From Bacillota bacterium (GTDB taxonomy: Bacteria > Bacillota > Clostridia > TANB77 > CAG-465): 5,114 nt of DNA. The notes below the pieces were generated by a model, which had not been told where the DNA came from, ran no database searches, and saw only the letters and a list, made by a program, of their open reading frames with translations. The stretch covers positions 1-5,114 of the forward strand of contig JAEYPQ010000085.1 in the NCBI GenBank assembly GCA_023410645.1, in the 5' to 3' direction. Shown piece after piece: positions 4,722-5,114 of the stretch. Position numbers and translations under genes: made by a program. Position 1 is the stretch's first letter. Each line of letters starts with the position of its first letter.

Positions 4722-4755
4722 GTGAGCTACCAACTCGGTAGCTCATTTTCATTTT
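4722..4755 (+). terminator. Intrinsic terminator of the secreted-protein gene
   Basis: TGAGCTACC (4723-4731) and GGTAGCTCA (4737-4745) form a perfect 9-bp stem around the loop AACTC, followed by TTTTCATTTT. It insulates the cargo gene from the downstream HNH/terminase genes. Confidence 0.85.
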
Positions 4756-4768
4756 GCCCACGATGCAG

Positions 4769-4795
4769 GCAGCGGTGTGAGTCGCTGCTTCATTT
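4769..4795. repeat. Hairpin ahead of the HNH gene
   Basis: GCAGCG (4769-4774) pairs with CGCTGC (4783-4788) around an 8-base loop, with CTTCATTTAT after it. It may be a second weak terminator, or a structural element near the packaging genes. The short stem and poor T tract keep the call open. Confidence 0.3.
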
Positions 4796-4831
4796 ATATT
4801 CTTTTGTTCTCATGTTCTCGGAGGTGCAGTC

Positions 4832-5114
4832 GTGAATAAGAAAGCAAACCGCGCCTGCCATGAGCCAGGCTGCGTGGTGTATGCGGTACATGGCTCGCCT
4901 TATTGCGGCCAGCACGCTGCCGCTCATGCGCGAGTGTTCCGATTGTCGGAACACAGAAAAGCGGCCGCGCGTTTATACCGGTCCGGTCAATGGCTGGCGC
5001 TGCGCAGGCAACAGCTTACGATGCAGCCGTTCTGCGCTGAGTGCCTGCGCGCTGGTAAGTACACACTGGCCAGCGAAGTGGACCACGTTGTTCCTCATCG
5101 CAATGATGAAGCGT
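4832..5114 (+). CDS. HNH endonuclease, N-terminal part (packaging-associated)
   Basis: GTG at 4832 follows GGAGGTG (4820-4826) by 5 nt. The 94 residues in the window start with a C-x4-C-x10-C-x2-H zinc-ribbon-like cluster (C9, C14, C25, H28), then a conserved RLYRSGQWLALRRQQL segment, a C68-A-E-C71 pair that usually holds structural zinc, and EVDHVVPHRND with the catalytic D84-H85 of the HNH beta-beta-alpha-metal motif. The remaining Asn/His and the second zinc pair lie beyond the window. In HK97-like phages of Gram-positive bacteria a gene of this type lies directly before the terminase small subunit and supports cos cleavage and DNA packaging. Its GC-rich codon use matches the replication genes and not the cargo gene just upstream. 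Confidence 0.85.
   Translation, partial: MNKKANRACHEPGCVVYAVHGSPYCGQHAAAHARVFRLSEHRKAAARLYRSGQWLALRRQQLTMQPFCAECLRAGKYTLASEVDHVVPHRNDEA

Overview
The window looks like a prophage (or prophage remnant) in an endospore-forming, moderately GC-rich Firmicute of the Paenibacillus/Brevibacillus kind. Host type is inferred from a minus-strand open frame at the left edge (1-94) that reads like the N-terminus of a GerAB-family spore-germination permease, from strong Bacillus-type Shine-Dalgarno sequences (GGAGG), and from GTG/TTG starts. No genus can be named from the sequence alone.

Layout. 1-94: host-like germination permease, pointing left and cut by the window edge. 95-226: short junction with no clear gene. 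227-2056: replication genes, namely a 15-codon leader ORF, a stand-alone CHC2 zinc-finger primase domain, and a RepA-type AAA ATPase/helicase whose natural start seems to be cut off by an in-frame TAA. 2057-2390: a non-coding stretch full of GGGTGACGG repeats in both orientations, best read as an iteron-type replication origin or a replication-protein binding region. 2391-3413: three tightly packed genes, an unknown protein with a TubC-like N-terminus, a VRR-NUC nuclease, and a small unknown protein deeply overlapping it. 3400-3885: a sigma-70-region-4-like regulator of the RinA/ArpU late-activator type. 3886-4115: a dense control region with two extended -10 promoters, an intrinsic terminator between them, and inverted repeats. 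4116-4700: an AT-rich gene for a secreted protein, closed by a strong terminator, with the hallmarks of a moron. 4832-end: the start of an HNH endonuclease, the gene that usually precedes the terminase in such phages.

How it fits together. The order (primase finger, helicase, origin, VRR-NUC, late regulator, HNH) matches the early-to-late transition of temperate siphophages of Gram-positive bacteria. The most interesting points are: (1) regulator, then promoter, then about 60 nt of leader, then terminator, then late genes, an arrangement like lambda Q-pR'-tR'; (2) the moron placed exactly at that early/late boundary; (3) the iteron field; (4) the interrupted helicase start; and (5) a replication module lying directly beside a host-like germination gene with no integrase or repressor between them. 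All functional statements rest on motif reading; no database search was possible.
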